64,000 nt of DNA from Streptomyces sp. NBC_00670 (GCF_036226765.1 NZ_CP109017.1:5581001-5645000), one strand, 5' to 3'. Shown: positions 17,308-26,461, counted from the first letter of the stretch. Numbers and translations: made by a program. Notes: generated by a model not told the origin, from the letters alone.

Positions 17308-18924
17308 GTGACCGACAGACCGACGAACCCCGACCCCGGCGAGCGGCCCGCAGACACGGAGCCCACTCCGCCACCAGGCCCGGAGGCGACGTCGGACACA
17401 GACGTCAAGGCGGACACCCCCCATCCCTCGACCGCACCGGACTGGCTCGCCCCCGCCCAGGCCACCGCACCCCCCGCCCCGATACCGGCCCCCGCCCTGT
17501 GGGCCACGCTCGCCACCGGCCTCCTCGCCACCCTCCTCCTCACCGACGGCCTCGCCGTCAACCTCCTCCTCGTCGCACTCCCCGCCGCCTGTGCCGCCTA
17601 CGCGGCGGGCCGCTTCGCGGGCCGCCGCACACGCGCGTGGAGCCTCGTCTGGGCCGTCGGCGGACTCGCCCTGCTGACGATCCCCGTCCTGCGCGACGCG
17701 GACTGGCCCTCCTTCCTCGCCGTCGTCACCGCGCTCGCCGCCGGCTCACTCGCGCTGCACGGCGGCCGCAGCTGGCCCGCCGTGCTGCTGGGCCCGATCG
17801 GCGTGTTCAACTCCCTGGTCACCGGCCCCCTCTGGGGCTGGCACGGCGTGCGCGCCCGATCGAACGACGCACGGGGCCGGGTCGTACCCGTCCTGCGCGC
17901 TCTCGTCGTGACGGCCGTCCTCCTGCTCGTCTTCGGCGCGCTCTTCGCCGGCGCGGACGCCGCCTTCGCGGACCTCCTCGGCGATCTGATGCCCAAGGCC
18001 TCGTTCACCGGTGGCACATGGCACGTGGTGACGCTCGCTCTCGGCATCGTCGGCGCGCTCGCCGTCGCGCACACCGCCGCCGCGCCCATCCGCTGGGACC
18101 GGGCCCGGGTGCCCGAGGGCAGAGCACGGGGCCGGGTCGAGTGGGCGCTGCCGCTGGTCGTGCTGGTGCTGCTGTTCGCGGTCTTCAACGCCGTGCAGCT
18201 CACCGTGCTGTTCGGCGGCTACGACGCCGTGCTGCGCGAGACCGGGCTGTCGTACGCCGAGTACGCGCGCCAGGGCTTCTGGCAACTGCTTCTCGCCACC
18301 CTGCTGACCCTGGTCGTCATCGTCCTGGCGCTGCGCTGGGCACCGCGCGGCGGCGTGCGCGACCGGACGCTGGTGCGGGGTGTCCTGGGGACCCTGTGCG
18401 TGCTGGCGCTCGTCGTCGTGGCGTCCGCGGTGCGGCGCATGGACATGTACGTGGAGGCATACGGGCTGACCCGGCTGCGGATCTCGGTGACCGCCGTCGA
18501 GTGGTGGCTCGGTCTGGTGATCGTCTTCATCATGGCGGCCGGGGTGTGGGGCGCCCGGTGGCTGCCGCGCGCGGTGGCGGCGAGCGCGGTCGCCGGTGTA
18601 CTGGCGTTCGGGCTCGCCTCCCCGGACGCCCTGGTGGCCGAGCGGAACGTGCAACGGTACGAGGAGACGGGCAAGTTCGACCTCGACTACGCGGACGGAC
18701 TCTCCGCCGACGCCGTACCGGCGCTCGACCGGCTCGAGGAGCCGATGCGTTCCTGCGCGCTGCGGCTGGTGGCGCGGGACCTCGCGGACACGGCCGGCGA
18801 CCCCTGGTACGCCACGAGCTGGGGCCAGGCCCGGGCCCGTGACCTCCTCGCCGACCGCCCGGTGTCGACGGACGCCGACGTGGTCACCTGCGGACAGCTG
18901 GGCTCGGAAGCGCTGTACCGCTGA
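17308..18924 (+). CDS. DUF4153/DUF4173 multi-pass membrane protein
   Basis: 538 residues from GTG 17308 with GGAGG upstream. The first 55 residues are Pro/Thr/Asp-rich and cytoplasmic. About ten hydrophobic segments follow from residue 60, with a conserved central FNAVQLTVLFGGYDAVLRETG then GLSYAEYARQGFWQLL, characteristic of the DUF4153/DUF4173 family as I recall it. The C-terminal 130 residues are soluble and Asp/Arg-rich. Function is unknown. Confidence 0.75.
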   Translation: MTDRPTNPDPGERPADTEPTPPPGPEATSDTDVKADTPHPSTAPDWLAPAQATAPPAPIPAPALWATLATGLLATLLLTDGLAVNLLLVALPAACAAYAAGRFAGRRTRAWSLVWAVGGLALLTIPVLRDADWPSFLAVVTALAAGSLALHGGRSWPAVLLGPIGVFNSLVTGPLWGWHGVRARSNDARGRVVPVLRALVVTAVLLLVFGALFAGADAAFADLLGDLMPKASFTGGTWHVVTLALGIVGALAVAHTAAAPIRWDRARVPEGRARGRVEWALPLVVLVLLFAVFNAVQLTVLFGGYDAVLRETGLSYAEYARQGFWQLLLATLLTLVVIVLALRWAPRGGVRDRTLVRGVLGTLCVLALVVVASAVRRMDMYVEAYGLTRLRISVTAVEWWLGLVIVFIMAAGVWGARWLPRAVAASAVAGVLAFGLASPDALVAERNVQRYEETGKFDLDYADGLSADAVPALDRLEEPMRSCALRLVARDLADTAGDPWYATSWGQARARDLLADRPVSTDADVVTCGQLGSEALYR

Positions 18925-19061
18925 GCGCCGGTCGCCCGGTGCCGTCGTACGACGGACACGGCGGGCGGCGGCGACAGAGGCGGGGTCGGCGGTGGCATGG
19001 GGGCCGGCGGCGACGGGGGGCGGGGCCGTGAGGGCGCCCGCCGCGACCGCCGTCCGCCCGG

Positions 19062-20627
19062 TCAGCCGGCCGCGGGGCCCGCCGTACCGGCCAGCGCCTC
19101 CAGGTCGCTCTTGCGGACCCGGATCACCAGTGCCGCCGTCGCCAGCCCCACCACGGCCATCGCCGCGGCCGGGATGAACGCCGAGGATATGCCGTGCGCC
19201 AGCACCTCGTGGCTCCACGGAGCCGGCAGCTGGTGCGACTTGGCGAACTCCGCCTTCTGTTCCGCCGTGCCGTTGGCGAGGAACTTCGGCAGCTGCTTCT
19301 CCGCCTCGTTCGTACTGGCGGTGCCGAACACCGTGGTCAGGATGGCGAGCCCCAGCGAACCGCCCACCTGCTGCATCGCGTTGAGCAGCCCGGAGGCCGC
19401 GCCCGCCTCGTGCTGTGCGACCCCGGAGACCGCGGTGAGCGTCAGCGTCACGAAGTTGAGCCCCATGCCGAAGCCGAACACCAGCATCGGCCCCAGCACA
19501 CCGCCCGCGTAGGAGCTGTCGGGGGTGATGAAGGTCTGCCAGCCGAGGCCTGTCACCGCCAGCGTCGAGCCGACGACCATGAACGGCTTGGGGCCGAGCG
19601 TCGGCAGGAACCGCTGCGACAGTCCGGCGCCGATCACGATCGCGACGGTGACCGGGAGGAAGGCCACGCCCGCCTTGATCGGGCTGTACCCGAGCACGTT
19701 CTGCACGAAGAGCACGATGTAGAAGAACATCCCGAACATCGCCGCGGCGAGGCTCAGCATGATCACGTAAGTGCCGGAGCGGTTGCGGTCGGCGAACATC
19801 CGCAGGGGAGTGATCGGTTCCTTGGCCCGCGTCTCGATGAAGGCGAAGGCCAGCAGCAGGACCACGGCCGCGACGAAGGAGCCGATGGCGAGGCCGTTGT
19901 GCCAGTCCTTCTCGGCCGCCCGGATGAAGCCGTACACGAGTGCCGCCATGCCGAGCGTGGAGGTGAGCGCGCCGGCTATGTCGAAGCGGCCAGGGTGGCG
20001 TTCGGACTCGTTGATGTACATCGGGGTCAGCACGGCGATCAGCACGCCGATGGGCACGTTGACGAAGAGCACCCAGCGCCAGTCGAGCCATTCGGTGAGC
20101 ATGCCTCCGGCCAGCAGCCCGATCGCGCCACCGCCCGCCGAGACCGCGGCGAAGACGCCGAACGCCCGGTTCCGCTCGGGCCCTTCGGGGAAGGTCGTGG
20201 TGATGAGCGCCAGTGACGTGGGCGACGCTATCGCGCCTCCCACACCCTGTAGCGCCCGGGCGACCAGCAGTTGCCAGGGCTCCTGGGCCAGTCCGCCCAG
20301 CAGCGAGGCGGCGGTGAACAGCAGGATGCCGGTCATGAAGACCCGGCGCCGGCCCAGGATGTCACCGGCCCGGCCGCCGAGGAGCAGCAGGCCGCCGAAG
20401 GTGAGGGTGTACGCGCTGACCACCCATGTCAGGTCGGTGGTGCTGAATTCGAGCGCGTCTTGAATGTGCGGGAGTGCGATGTTCACAATCGTCGCATCGA
20501 GTACGACCATGAGTTGGCAGGCCGCGATGACGGCGAGCGCGATGCCGGGGTGTCCCTCCCGGCGGGCTGCTCCCGGCTTGGGTTGGTGGAGTGATGGAGA
20601 GGCTGAAGAGGTTGGCGAGGTTGTCAC
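19062..20627 (-). CDS. MFS drug transporter, DHA2 (EmrB/QacA) family
   Basis: 521 residues from GTG 20627, about 14 membrane segments. Signature motifs: LDATIVNIALPHIQ in TM1 (motif D1), GRAGDILGRRR (motif A) and GGGAIGLLAGG (motif C of antiporters). Such proteins export drugs or secondary metabolites against protons. It is divergent from a TetR regulator, and two identical-type palindromes lie in the gap. One sits 24-43 bases before the start codon, so ligand-responsive repression is likely. Substrate unknown. Confidence 0.93.
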   Translation of the reverse strand: MTTSPTSSASPSLHQPKPGAARREGHPGIALAVIAACQLMVVLDATIVNIALPHIQDALEFSTTDLTWVVSAYTLTFGGLLLLGGRAGDILGRRRVFMTGILLFTAASLLGGLAQEPWQLLVARALQGVGGAIASPTSLALITTTFPEGPERNRAFGVFAAVSAGGGAIGLLAGGMLTEWLDWRWVLFVNVPIGVLIAVLTPMYINESERHPGRFDIAGALTSTLGMAALVYGFIRAAEKDWHNGLAIGSFVAAVVLLLAFAFIETRAKEPITPLRMFADRNRSGTYVIMLSLAAAMFGMFFYIVLFVQNVLGYSPIKAGVAFLPVTVAIVIGAGLSQRFLPTLGPKPFMVVGSTLAVTGLGWQTFITPDSSYAGGVLGPMLVFGFGMGLNFVTLTLTAVSGVAQHEAGAASGLLNAMQQVGGSLGLAILTTVFGTASTNEAEKQLPKFLANGTAEQKAEFAKSHQLPAPWSHEVLAHGISSAFIPAAAMAVVGLATAALVIRVRKSDLEALAGTAGPAAG

Positions 20628-20650
20628 GGTGGATCCCCCACAGAAGTATT

Positions 20651-20670
20651 AGTGAACGCTCGCGTTCACT
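20651..20670. promoter_or_regulatory. TetR operator 1 (MFS-proximal)
   Basis: AGTGAACGC-TC-GCGTTCACT, a perfect 9-2-9 palindrome, typical in size for a TetR dimer. Confidence 0.85.
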
Positions 20671-20699
20671 GTCGGGAGCTACGGTAGTGATCCCGCCAC

Positions 20700-20719
20700 A
20701 GTGAACGCAAGCGTTCACT
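20700..20719. promoter_or_regulatory. TetR operator 2 (TetR-proximal)
   Basis: AGTGAACGC-AA-GCGTTCACT, with the same 9-bp arms as operator 1. The two centres are 49 bases apart. Two full sites in one divergent promoter region fit control of both the transporter and the regulator. Confidence 0.85.
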
Positions 20720-21014
20720 TACGTTCGTGGCGCGCGGCGCCGTTCTTCGCGCCCCACGTCGCGCGCCCGCCGTGCTTGTACGCCCCCACGCGCCCGGGCG
20801 GCGCCGGGATGTGCGGCTCCCCGCGAGGGACGCGCTTCCCGTCGTCCTGCCCGACAGCGCGCGGACGACAGACCCGTATCTCCCCGTCAGGCCCGCATCC
20901 CCCGTCGATTCCCCCGGCGCCCGGACTCCCCGACCGGGCCCGCCGTGGCTCCGCCCCGCCCCGCCGCTGTCCGAGAACCGCTCACCCGCTCACCCGCTCA
21001 ACGGAGAACCCCAG
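20720..21014 (+). other. Unusually long leader of tetR
   Basis: About 295 bases separate the operators from the chosen TetR start. The TetR frame stays open back to GTG 20727, so this stretch is either an untranslated leader or an extra 96 residues, rich in Pro/Arg, with no TetR homology. No stem-loop or riboswitch motif was recognised. Confidence 0.4.
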
Positions 21015-21638
21015 ATGGCTACTTCCCACTGGCCCGACGCCCCCGCCCGCCCGGCGCCCGTGCGCCGGCGCGGTGTCGTCCTCGAGCGCGCGATCCTCGA
21101 CGCGACCCTGGACCAGCTCAGCACCGTCGGCTGGCGGGACCTCACGATGGAGGCCGTGGCCGCCGGCGCCCAGACCGGCAAGGCCGCGGTGTACCGCCGC
21201 TGGTCGTCGAAGGAGGAGCTCGTCGCCGACGCGCTGCGGGCCGGCCTGCCCGGCTTCGACCGGGCACCCGACCTGGGCAGCGTGCGCGAGGATCTGATCG
21301 CCCTGTGTCTGCGGGCGCGCGAGGCGATGTTCTCGCGCTCCGGCCACGCCCTGCGCTCGGTGATTCACGAATGCGACACCGTGCAGGTCGAGCGCTTCCA
21401 TGTGCTGATCTGTGAGAAGGTCCTCGACCCCACCAGCAGGCTGCTCCGGGAGATCGTGAAACGCGGAATCGAGCGGGGCGAGGTACGGGCGAGCGCGGCC
21501 GACGGCTACGTCTACGACGCGATCCCGGCCATGATGATGTACCGCTCCAAGATGTGCGACAGCGAATGGAGCGAACGGGACATCGAGGAAATGATCGACC
21601 GGCTGATGCTCCCGCTGCTGCGTCCCGACGGCACCTGA
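21015..21638 (+). CDS. TetR-family transcriptional regulator
   Basis: 207 residues from ATG 21015 (GGAGAA seven bases upstream). The N-terminal helix-turn-helix lies at about residues 25-66: ILDATLDQLSTVGWRDLTME, AAGAQTGKAAVYRRW, SKEELVADAL. The C-terminal helical ligand domain belongs to the TetR_C_16-like group. It is divergent from the DHA2 transporter and is the probable owner of the paired GTGAACGC palindromes. The ligand is unknown; it is likely a compound exported by the neighbour. Confidence 0.9.
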   Translation: MATSHWPDAPARPAPVRRRGVVLERAILDATLDQLSTVGWRDLTMEAVAAGAQTGKAAVYRRWSSKEELVADALRAGLPGFDRAPDLGSVREDLIALCLRAREAMFSRSGHALRSVIHECDTVQVERFHVLICEKVLDPTSRLLREIVKRGIERGEVRASAADGYVYDAIPAMMMYRSKMCDSEWSERDIEEMIDRLMLPLLRPDGT

Positions 21639-21743
21639 GCCGCGCCGCCCCCGACCTGCGGATTGCGGCTTGGACACGCTTGCGGGCGCGGGGGCGGACC
21701 GGGGTGTCGCGCGGGGTCGGGGGCGTCGTAGGCTGAGATCGCC

Positions 21744-22445
21744 ATGCCGTACGAACCACCCACTCACACCGTCGAGCGCTCCCTGCGCGCCACGACCGGA
21801 GCGAAGGTCATTGCCGGTGTCGACGAGGTGGGGCGCGGCGCCTGGGCCGGCCCCGTCACCGTCTGCGCGGCCGTCACCGGACTGCGCCGACCGCCCCAGG
21901 GCCTCACCGACTCCAAGCTGCTGACCGTCAAGCGGCGCACGGAACTCGCCGAGACACTGCGGACGTGGGTGACCTCGTACGCGCTCGGCCACGCCTCTCC
22001 GGAGGAGATCGACGAGCGCGGCATGACCGCCGCGTTGCGACTGGCCGCGGTACGTGCCCTGAAAGCCCTGCCCGTCCGGCCCGACGCGGTGATCCTCGAC
22101 GGCAAGCACGACTACCTCGGCTCGCCCTGGAAGGTCCGTACGGTGATCAAGGGCGACCAGTCCTGCGTCGCCGTCGCGGCGGCCTCGGTGCTCGCCAAGG
22201 TGCAGCGCGACAAAATGATGGCCGAACTGGGTGTCGACCATGCAGACTTCGCCTTCGCGGCCAACGCGGGATATCCGTCCCCCGTACACCGGGCCGCGCT
22301 GGAGGTCCGGGGGCCCACCCCGTACCACCGGTTGTCGTGGGCGTATCTTGATGCGCTGCCCCAGTGGCGGCATCTCAAGAAGGCCCGCAGCTGGGCGGAC
22401 GGAAACGCTCCGGAGATCGAGGGTCAGCTCGGCTTCGACTTCTGA
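21744..22445 (+). CDS. rnhB: Ribonuclease HII
   Basis: 233 residues from ATG 21744. It cuts RNA in RNA-DNA duplexes and single ribonucleotides in DNA. The catalytic acidic residues are in VDEVGRGAWAGPV (Asp-Glu pair), followed by DSKLLT, VILDGKHDYL and DQSCVAVAAASVLAKVQRDK with the later acidic ligands. Length and motif order are those of bacterial RnhB. Confidence 0.97.
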   Translation: MPYEPPTHTVERSLRATTGAKVIAGVDEVGRGAWAGPVTVCAAVTGLRRPPQGLTDSKLLTVKRRTELAETLRTWVTSYALGHASPEEIDERGMTAALRLAAVRALKALPVRPDAVILDGKHDYLGSPWKVRTVIKGDQSCVAVAAASVLAKVQRDKMMAELGVDHADFAFAANAGYPSPVHRAALEVRGPTPYHRLSWAYLDALPQWRHLKKARSWADGNAPEIEGQLGFDF

Positions 22446-22513
22446 CGATTCCGGTCGCACTCATGTGCCACCCGCCGGGGCGACTCGCACCGGCGTTTGA
22501 TAAACATCAACTC

Positions 22514-23140
22514 ATGCCTCTCATTCCCGAGGAGCCTCAGATTCACGAGAGTGCCCAGGGTCCCCGCGCCACCCCGGCCAGCGGCCGTACCGCGCCGACC
22601 CCTCGCCCCGTACCCGGCCCCCGTCCCGCGGCCCCGGCGCGTCCCGGCCGTCCGGGGCCGAACCGGCCCGTGCCGGCGCAGCGCAGCACCCCGCGCGAAC
22701 CGGCTCCCGCCAAGTCCGTCAACCCCGCCAACCCCACCAATGCCGCGGCCACTCCGCAGCTCCAGCTGATCCCGGCCTCCGCCGCGGGCGCGCTGGACGC
22801 CGCCGAGGAAGCCGTCGACCTGCTGCTGGAGAGCGGCCGCGCTCCGAACGAGGTGCTGGTGATCACCACCGGCGACCTCCACCCGTGGGCCGCGCACGAA
22901 CTCTCCTTCGGCGAGACGTCGTACTGGGCGCAGCACGACGCCCGTGACGACGTCTTCTACGCCGACGCCTCCGCGGCCGGCCGCGCCGCCCCCCGGCCCG
23001 TGGTCGTGGTCGCCGTCAACGGCGGCACCGACACGACGGTCGCCACGGCGCTGCCGCTCGCCCTGACCAGGGCCGCCGCCCTGCTGATCGTCTGCGGCGA
23101 CCCGCAACAGATCAACACGGTTCTGGGCGTCGCAGCCTGA
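22514..23140 (+). CDS. Conserved hypothetical protein; possible degenerate helicase C-terminus
   Basis: 208 residues from ATG 22514. Residues 1-85 are a Pro/Arg/Ala-rich tail-like region (APTPRPVPGPRPAAPARPG). Residues 90-208 form a folded domain: LDAAEEAVDLLLESGRAPNE, VLVITTGDLHPWAAHE, VVVVAVNGG, LALTRAAALLIVCGDPQQI. The ALTRA-LIVCGD ending resembles motif VI and the C-terminal strand of UvrD/HelD-type SF1 helicases, but no Walker A or DExx box is present. Function is unknown; a helicase origin is only a suggestion. Confidence 0.6.
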   Translation: MPLIPEEPQIHESAQGPRATPASGRTAPTPRPVPGPRPAAPARPGRPGPNRPVPAQRSTPREPAPAKSVNPANPTNAAATPQLQLIPASAAGALDAAEEAVDLLLESGRAPNEVLVITTGDLHPWAAHELSFGETSYWAQHDARDDVFYADASAAGRAAPRPVVVVAVNGGTDTTVATALPLALTRAAALLIVCGDPQQINTVLGVAA

Positions 23141-23149
23141 CGCGGCACG

Positions 23150-23265
23150 GTTCCCCGCGCCTGCTTCTTCAGGGGCGCGGGGAACTGCGCAAAACGGAGC
23201 GAAGCTCCGTAGGGGACGGGGGCGCAGCCCCCGGGGACGGGAAGGGCAGGGGCGGCGGGGGCGAG
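23150..23265. repeat. Dispersed streptomycete repeat, copy 2 (convergent intergenic)
   Basis: A hairpin of GTTCCCCGCGCC with GGCGCGGGGAAC (about 23150-23184) is followed by the small hairpin CGGAGCGAAGCTCCG, then GGGGGCGCAGCCCCCGG, GACGGGAAGGG and GGCGGCGGGGGCG. The module order matches the copy at 8593-8735. It lies between convergent genes and is probably also a terminator. Confidence 0.75.
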
Positions 23266-23286
23266 AGAATCCCCCCGGACCTCACG

Positions 23287-23919
23287 TCAACGCGCCGCGG
23301 CCCGCCGCATCACCTCCGACGCCACACCCCCCGTACGCGGCAACGGCCGCACCACCCCCTGCTCCGCCCCCTCCGGCGCGGAGCCCGCGTGCGGTCGCCG
23401 TCCCCCACGCCCCTCACCGAGCACCTGCCACCCGTCACGCGTCAGCGTGATGTACGCCCCGCACCGCAACCCGTGCAGCGTGCACGCGTCCCGCAGCCCC
23501 CACATCCACGCACCGTCCTCCTCCGTCCACCGGGCGTCCCCCTCGCGGCAGTAGAGCAGCACCGCGGTCCGTACGGGAGTGCGGCGCCGCAGATCGTGCG
23601 GGATCACCCGGCGCAGCTGGGCGAGCAGCGCGTTGCGGAACATCCAGCCGTCCGCGGGAGTCGCGCGCCGGACGAAGGAGGCGCTGGCGCACAGCCGTTC
23701 GTCCGGGTCGAGCACGGCCACGACGGCCGTGGCGGGCCGGGGCCGGTGCAGTGCGTGCAGTCCGTTGACGACGTCCCGGGGGCTGCGCAGCAGTGGGATC
23801 CCGGCGGCGGCCCACTCCGCCGGTTCGAGCATACGGGCCGGCGGGGCGGCGGAAGCGGTGGACGGATCGGCGGAGGCCGGCAACGACGCCGCCGAGGACG
23901 GAGCGAATCCGAAGGTCAC
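23287..23919 (-). CDS. Conserved hypothetical protein
   Basis: 210 residues from GTG 23919 with GGGAGGA six bases upstream. Residues 1-30 are Ala/Ser/Pro-rich. The core (35-165) includes VVAVLDPDERLCASASFVRR, MFRNALLAQLRRVIPHDLRR, TAVLLYCREGDARWTEEDG, then WMWGLRDACTLHGLRCGAYI and TLTRDGWQVL. I do not recognise the family. A conserved Glu-Asp-Gly turn and two Cys stand out. The Arg/Gly/Pro-rich last 45 residues look disordered. It converges with the gene at 22514. Confidence 0.6.
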   Translation of the reverse strand: MTFGFAPSSAASLPASADPSTASAAPPARMLEPAEWAAAGIPLLRSPRDVVNGLHALHRPRPATAVVAVLDPDERLCASASFVRRATPADGWMFRNALLAQLRRVIPHDLRRRTPVRTAVLLYCREGDARWTEEDGAWMWGLRDACTLHGLRCGAYITLTRDGWQVLGEGRGGRRPHAGSAPEGAEQGVVRPLPRTGGVASEVMRRAAAR

Positions 23920-24301
23920 GGTCCTCCCTTCGGCTACGCGCCCACACAGCGGGCGGGATCGGTGGTGGGGGAGCGCACACCGCGGCAGAGCCCTGCCGGA
24001 CGACGGACGGGTCACGCGGGGAGCGGATTCCAATTGTTCCTGTCGAACTTGGTTGCGGCAACGAGCAATTGGGATCACCGACCGTTTTCGGGCGATGCAT
24101 CCCTTATATCCCTGACCGCTGTGTGCCCGGCGAGCCGCCCGGCGATGCGTGGGCCACGTCCGCACGGCCAGGACCAGCGGTAACACCTCCGCGCCCCGGC
24201 GGCCCGTCGCGGTGGATGCGCTGTGCCGGCCGTTCCCGCGAGACGGTCGTCACGGGTGAGCGGATTCGCCTGCGGCCTTCGTCATCGGGTTGCATGGAGC
24301 C
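23920..24301. other. Divergent intergenic region upstream of recQ-like gene
   Basis: 382 bases between the hypothetical gene and the RecQ fusion. The section 24030-24115 is markedly richer in A/T than its surroundings (for example CAATTGTTCC and CCCTTATATCCC) and probably holds the promoters. TCGAAC occurs at 24047-24052, but its partner half-site is one base too close for a proper SOS box. No gene is seen. Confidence 0.4.
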
Positions 24302-26461
24302 ATGGACAACCTGGAACTCCGCGCCGAAGCCGATGCCGTCCTCGCCGAGCTCGTCGGCGCCCCGGGAGGCTCGGCCCGGTTGCGGGAGGACCAGTGGCAG
24401 GCGGTGGCGGCCCTGGTGGAGGAGCACCGGCGTGCTCTGGTGGTGCAGCGCACCGGGTGGGGCAAGTCGGCGGTGTACTTCGTCGCCACCGCTCTGCTGC
24501 GACGGCGTGGCTCCGGTCCGACGGTGATCATCTCGCCGCTGCTGGCGCTCATGCGCAACCAGGTCGAGGCGGCGGAGCGGGCGGGGATCCGGGCCCGCAC
24601 GATCAACTCGGCCAACCCGGAGGAGTGGGAAACGATCTACGGGGAGGTCGAGCGCGGCGAAACCGATGTTCTCCTCGTAAGCCCCGAACGCCTCAATTCG
24701 GTGGATTTCCGCGATCAGGTCTTGCCCAGGCTCGCGGCCACCACGGGCCTGCTCGTCGTCGACGAGGCGCACTGCATCTCCGACTGGGGCCACGACTTCC
24801 GGCCGGACTACCGCAGGCTGCGCACGATGCTGGCGGAGCTGCCGGCCGGTGTGCCGGTGCTGGCCACCACCGCGACCGCCAACGCCCGGGTCACCGCGGA
24901 CGTGGCCGAGCAGTTGGGTACGGGGGGCGCGGACGCGCTGGTTCTGCGTGGACCGCTGGACCGGGAGAGTCTGCGGCTGGGAGTGCTGGAGCTGCCGAAC
25001 GCGGCGCATCGGCTGGCCTGGCTGGGGGAGCGGCTCGGGGACCTGCCGGGTTCGGGGATCATCTACACGCTGACGGTGGCGGCGGCGGAGGAGGTGGCCG
25101 CCTTCTTGCGGCAGCGTGGATATCCGGTGGCTTCCTACACGGGGAAGACGGAGAACGCCGACCGGCTGCAGGCGGAGGAGGATCTGCTGGCGAACAGGGT
25201 GAAGGCGCTGGTCGCCACGTCGGCTCTGGGAATGGGCTTCGACAAGCCGGATCTGGGTTTCGTGGTGCACCTGGGGTCGCCTTCGTCTCCGATCGCCTAC
25301 TACCAGCAGGTGGGACGCGCCGGGCGTGGCGTGGACCATGCGGACGTGCTGTTGCTGCCGGGCAGGGAGGACGAGGCGATCTGGGCGTACTTCGCTTCGG
25401 TGGGCTTCCCGCCCGAGGAGCAGGTACGGCGCACGCTGGCGGTGCTGGAGGAGGCGGGCCGGCCGCTGTCGCTGCTGGCGCTGGAGCCGCTGGTGGATCT
25501 TCGGCGCTCGCGGCTGGAGACGATGCTGAAGGTCCTCGACGTGGACGGCGCGGTGCGGCGCGTGAAGGGGGGCTGGACCGCCACGGGGCAGCCGTGGGTG
25601 TACGACGCGGAGCGGTATGCGTGGGTCGCGAAGCAGCGGGCGGCGGAACAGCAGGCCATGCGGGACTACGTGGCCACCGCGGGCTGTCGGATGGAGTTCC
25701 TGCAGCGGCAGCTGGACGACGAGAAGGCGGTCCCCTGCGGTCGCTGCGACAACTGCGCCGGGCCGTGGCTGGAGGCGGCGGTCTCTCCCTCGGCCCTCGC
25801 GGCGGCGACGGGTGAGCTGGACCGGCCGGGGGCCGAGGTCGAACCGCGCAAGATGTGGCCGACGGGGCTGGCCGCGGTCGGCATGGACCTCAAGGGCCGT
25901 ATTCCAGTCGGCCGGCAGGCGGCCACCGGGCGGGCGCTGGGCAGGCTGTCGGACATCGGCTGGGGCAACCGGCTGCGGCCGCTCCTGTCGGCACAGGCGT
26001 CGGACGGGCCGGTCCCCGACGACGTGCTGAACGCCGTCGTGACGGTGCTGGCGGACTGGGCCCGCTCGCCGGGCGGCTGGGCCGGCGGCTCCCCCGACGC
26101 GGCGGCGCGGCCCGTGGGCGTGGTCGCCCTGCCCTCCCGCACCCGCCCGCAGTTGGTCGCCACCTTGGCCGAGGGCGTGGCGAGGATCGGCAGGCTCCCC
26201 ATGCTGGGCAGCCTGGCACACACCCCCCAGGCCGACGACCACGCCGCGCACCGCAGCAACTCCGCCCAGCGGTTGCGCGCCCTGGCCGACTCGTTCACCG
26301 TGCCCGACGCACTCGCCGCCGCCCTGGCCGCCACCCCGGGCCCGGTCCTGCTCGTCGACGACTACACCGACTCCGGCTGGACCCTGGCGGTGGGCGCCCG
26401 ACTCCTGCGCCAGGCAGGGGCGGACCAAGTACTCCCGCTCGTCCTGGCTCTGGCCGGTTAA
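24302..26461 (+). CDS. RecQ-family DNA helicase with C-terminal phosphoribosyltransferase-like domain
   Basis: 719 residues from ATG 24302; a TTG four codons earlier is less likely. SF2 core at about residues 30-345: Walker A TGWGKS, SPLLALMRNQ, DEAH box VVDEAHCISDWGHDFRPDY, TTATAN, then GRAGRG. Zinc-binding subdomain near 460-485 with Cys in GCRMEF and CGRCDNC. After about residue 500 the RecQ RQC/HRDC domains are not recognisable. Instead, residues 540-719 end in LLVDDYTDSGWTLAVGARLL, a PRPP-binding loop of ComF/type I phosphoribosyltransferases, preceded by LPSRTRPQLVATLAEGVARIG. It probably unwinds DNA 3'-5'; what the PRTase-like part does is unknown. Confidence 0.88.
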   Translation: MDNLELRAEADAVLAELVGAPGGSARLREDQWQAVAALVEEHRRALVVQRTGWGKSAVYFVATALLRRRGSGPTVIISPLLALMRNQVEAAERAGIRARTINSANPEEWETIYGEVERGETDVLLVSPERLNSVDFRDQVLPRLAATTGLLVVDEAHCISDWGHDFRPDYRRLRTMLAELPAGVPVLATTATANARVTADVAEQLGTGGADALVLRGPLDRESLRLGVLELPNAAHRLAWLGERLGDLPGSGIIYTLTVAAAEEVAAFLRQRGYPVASYTGKTENADRLQAEEDLLANRVKALVATSALGMGFDKPDLGFVVHLGSPSSPIAYYQQVGRAGRGVDHADVLLLPGREDEAIWAYFASVGFPPEEQVRRTLAVLEEAGRPLSLLALEPLVDLRRSRLETMLKVLDVDGAVRRVKGGWTATGQPWVYDAERYAWVAKQRAAEQQAMRDYVATAGCRMEFLQRQLDDEKAVPCGRCDNCAGPWLEAAVSPSALAAATGELDRPGAEVEPRKMWPTGLAAVGMDLKGRIPVGRQAATGRALGRLSDIGWGNRLRPLLSAQASDGPVPDDVLNAVVTVLADWARSPGGWAGGSPDAAARPVGVVALPSRTRPQLVATLAEGVARIGRLPMLGSLAHTPQADDHAAHRSNSAQRLRALADSFTVPDALAAALAATPGPVLLVDDYTDSGWTLAVGARLLRQAGADQVLPLVLALAG

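Noticed and set aside
24044..24060. TCGAAC with a partial second arm near recQ, considered as a SOS box
   Set aside because: The second arm is GTTGCG at a three-base instead of a four-base spacing, so the site is not a proper LexA palindrome.
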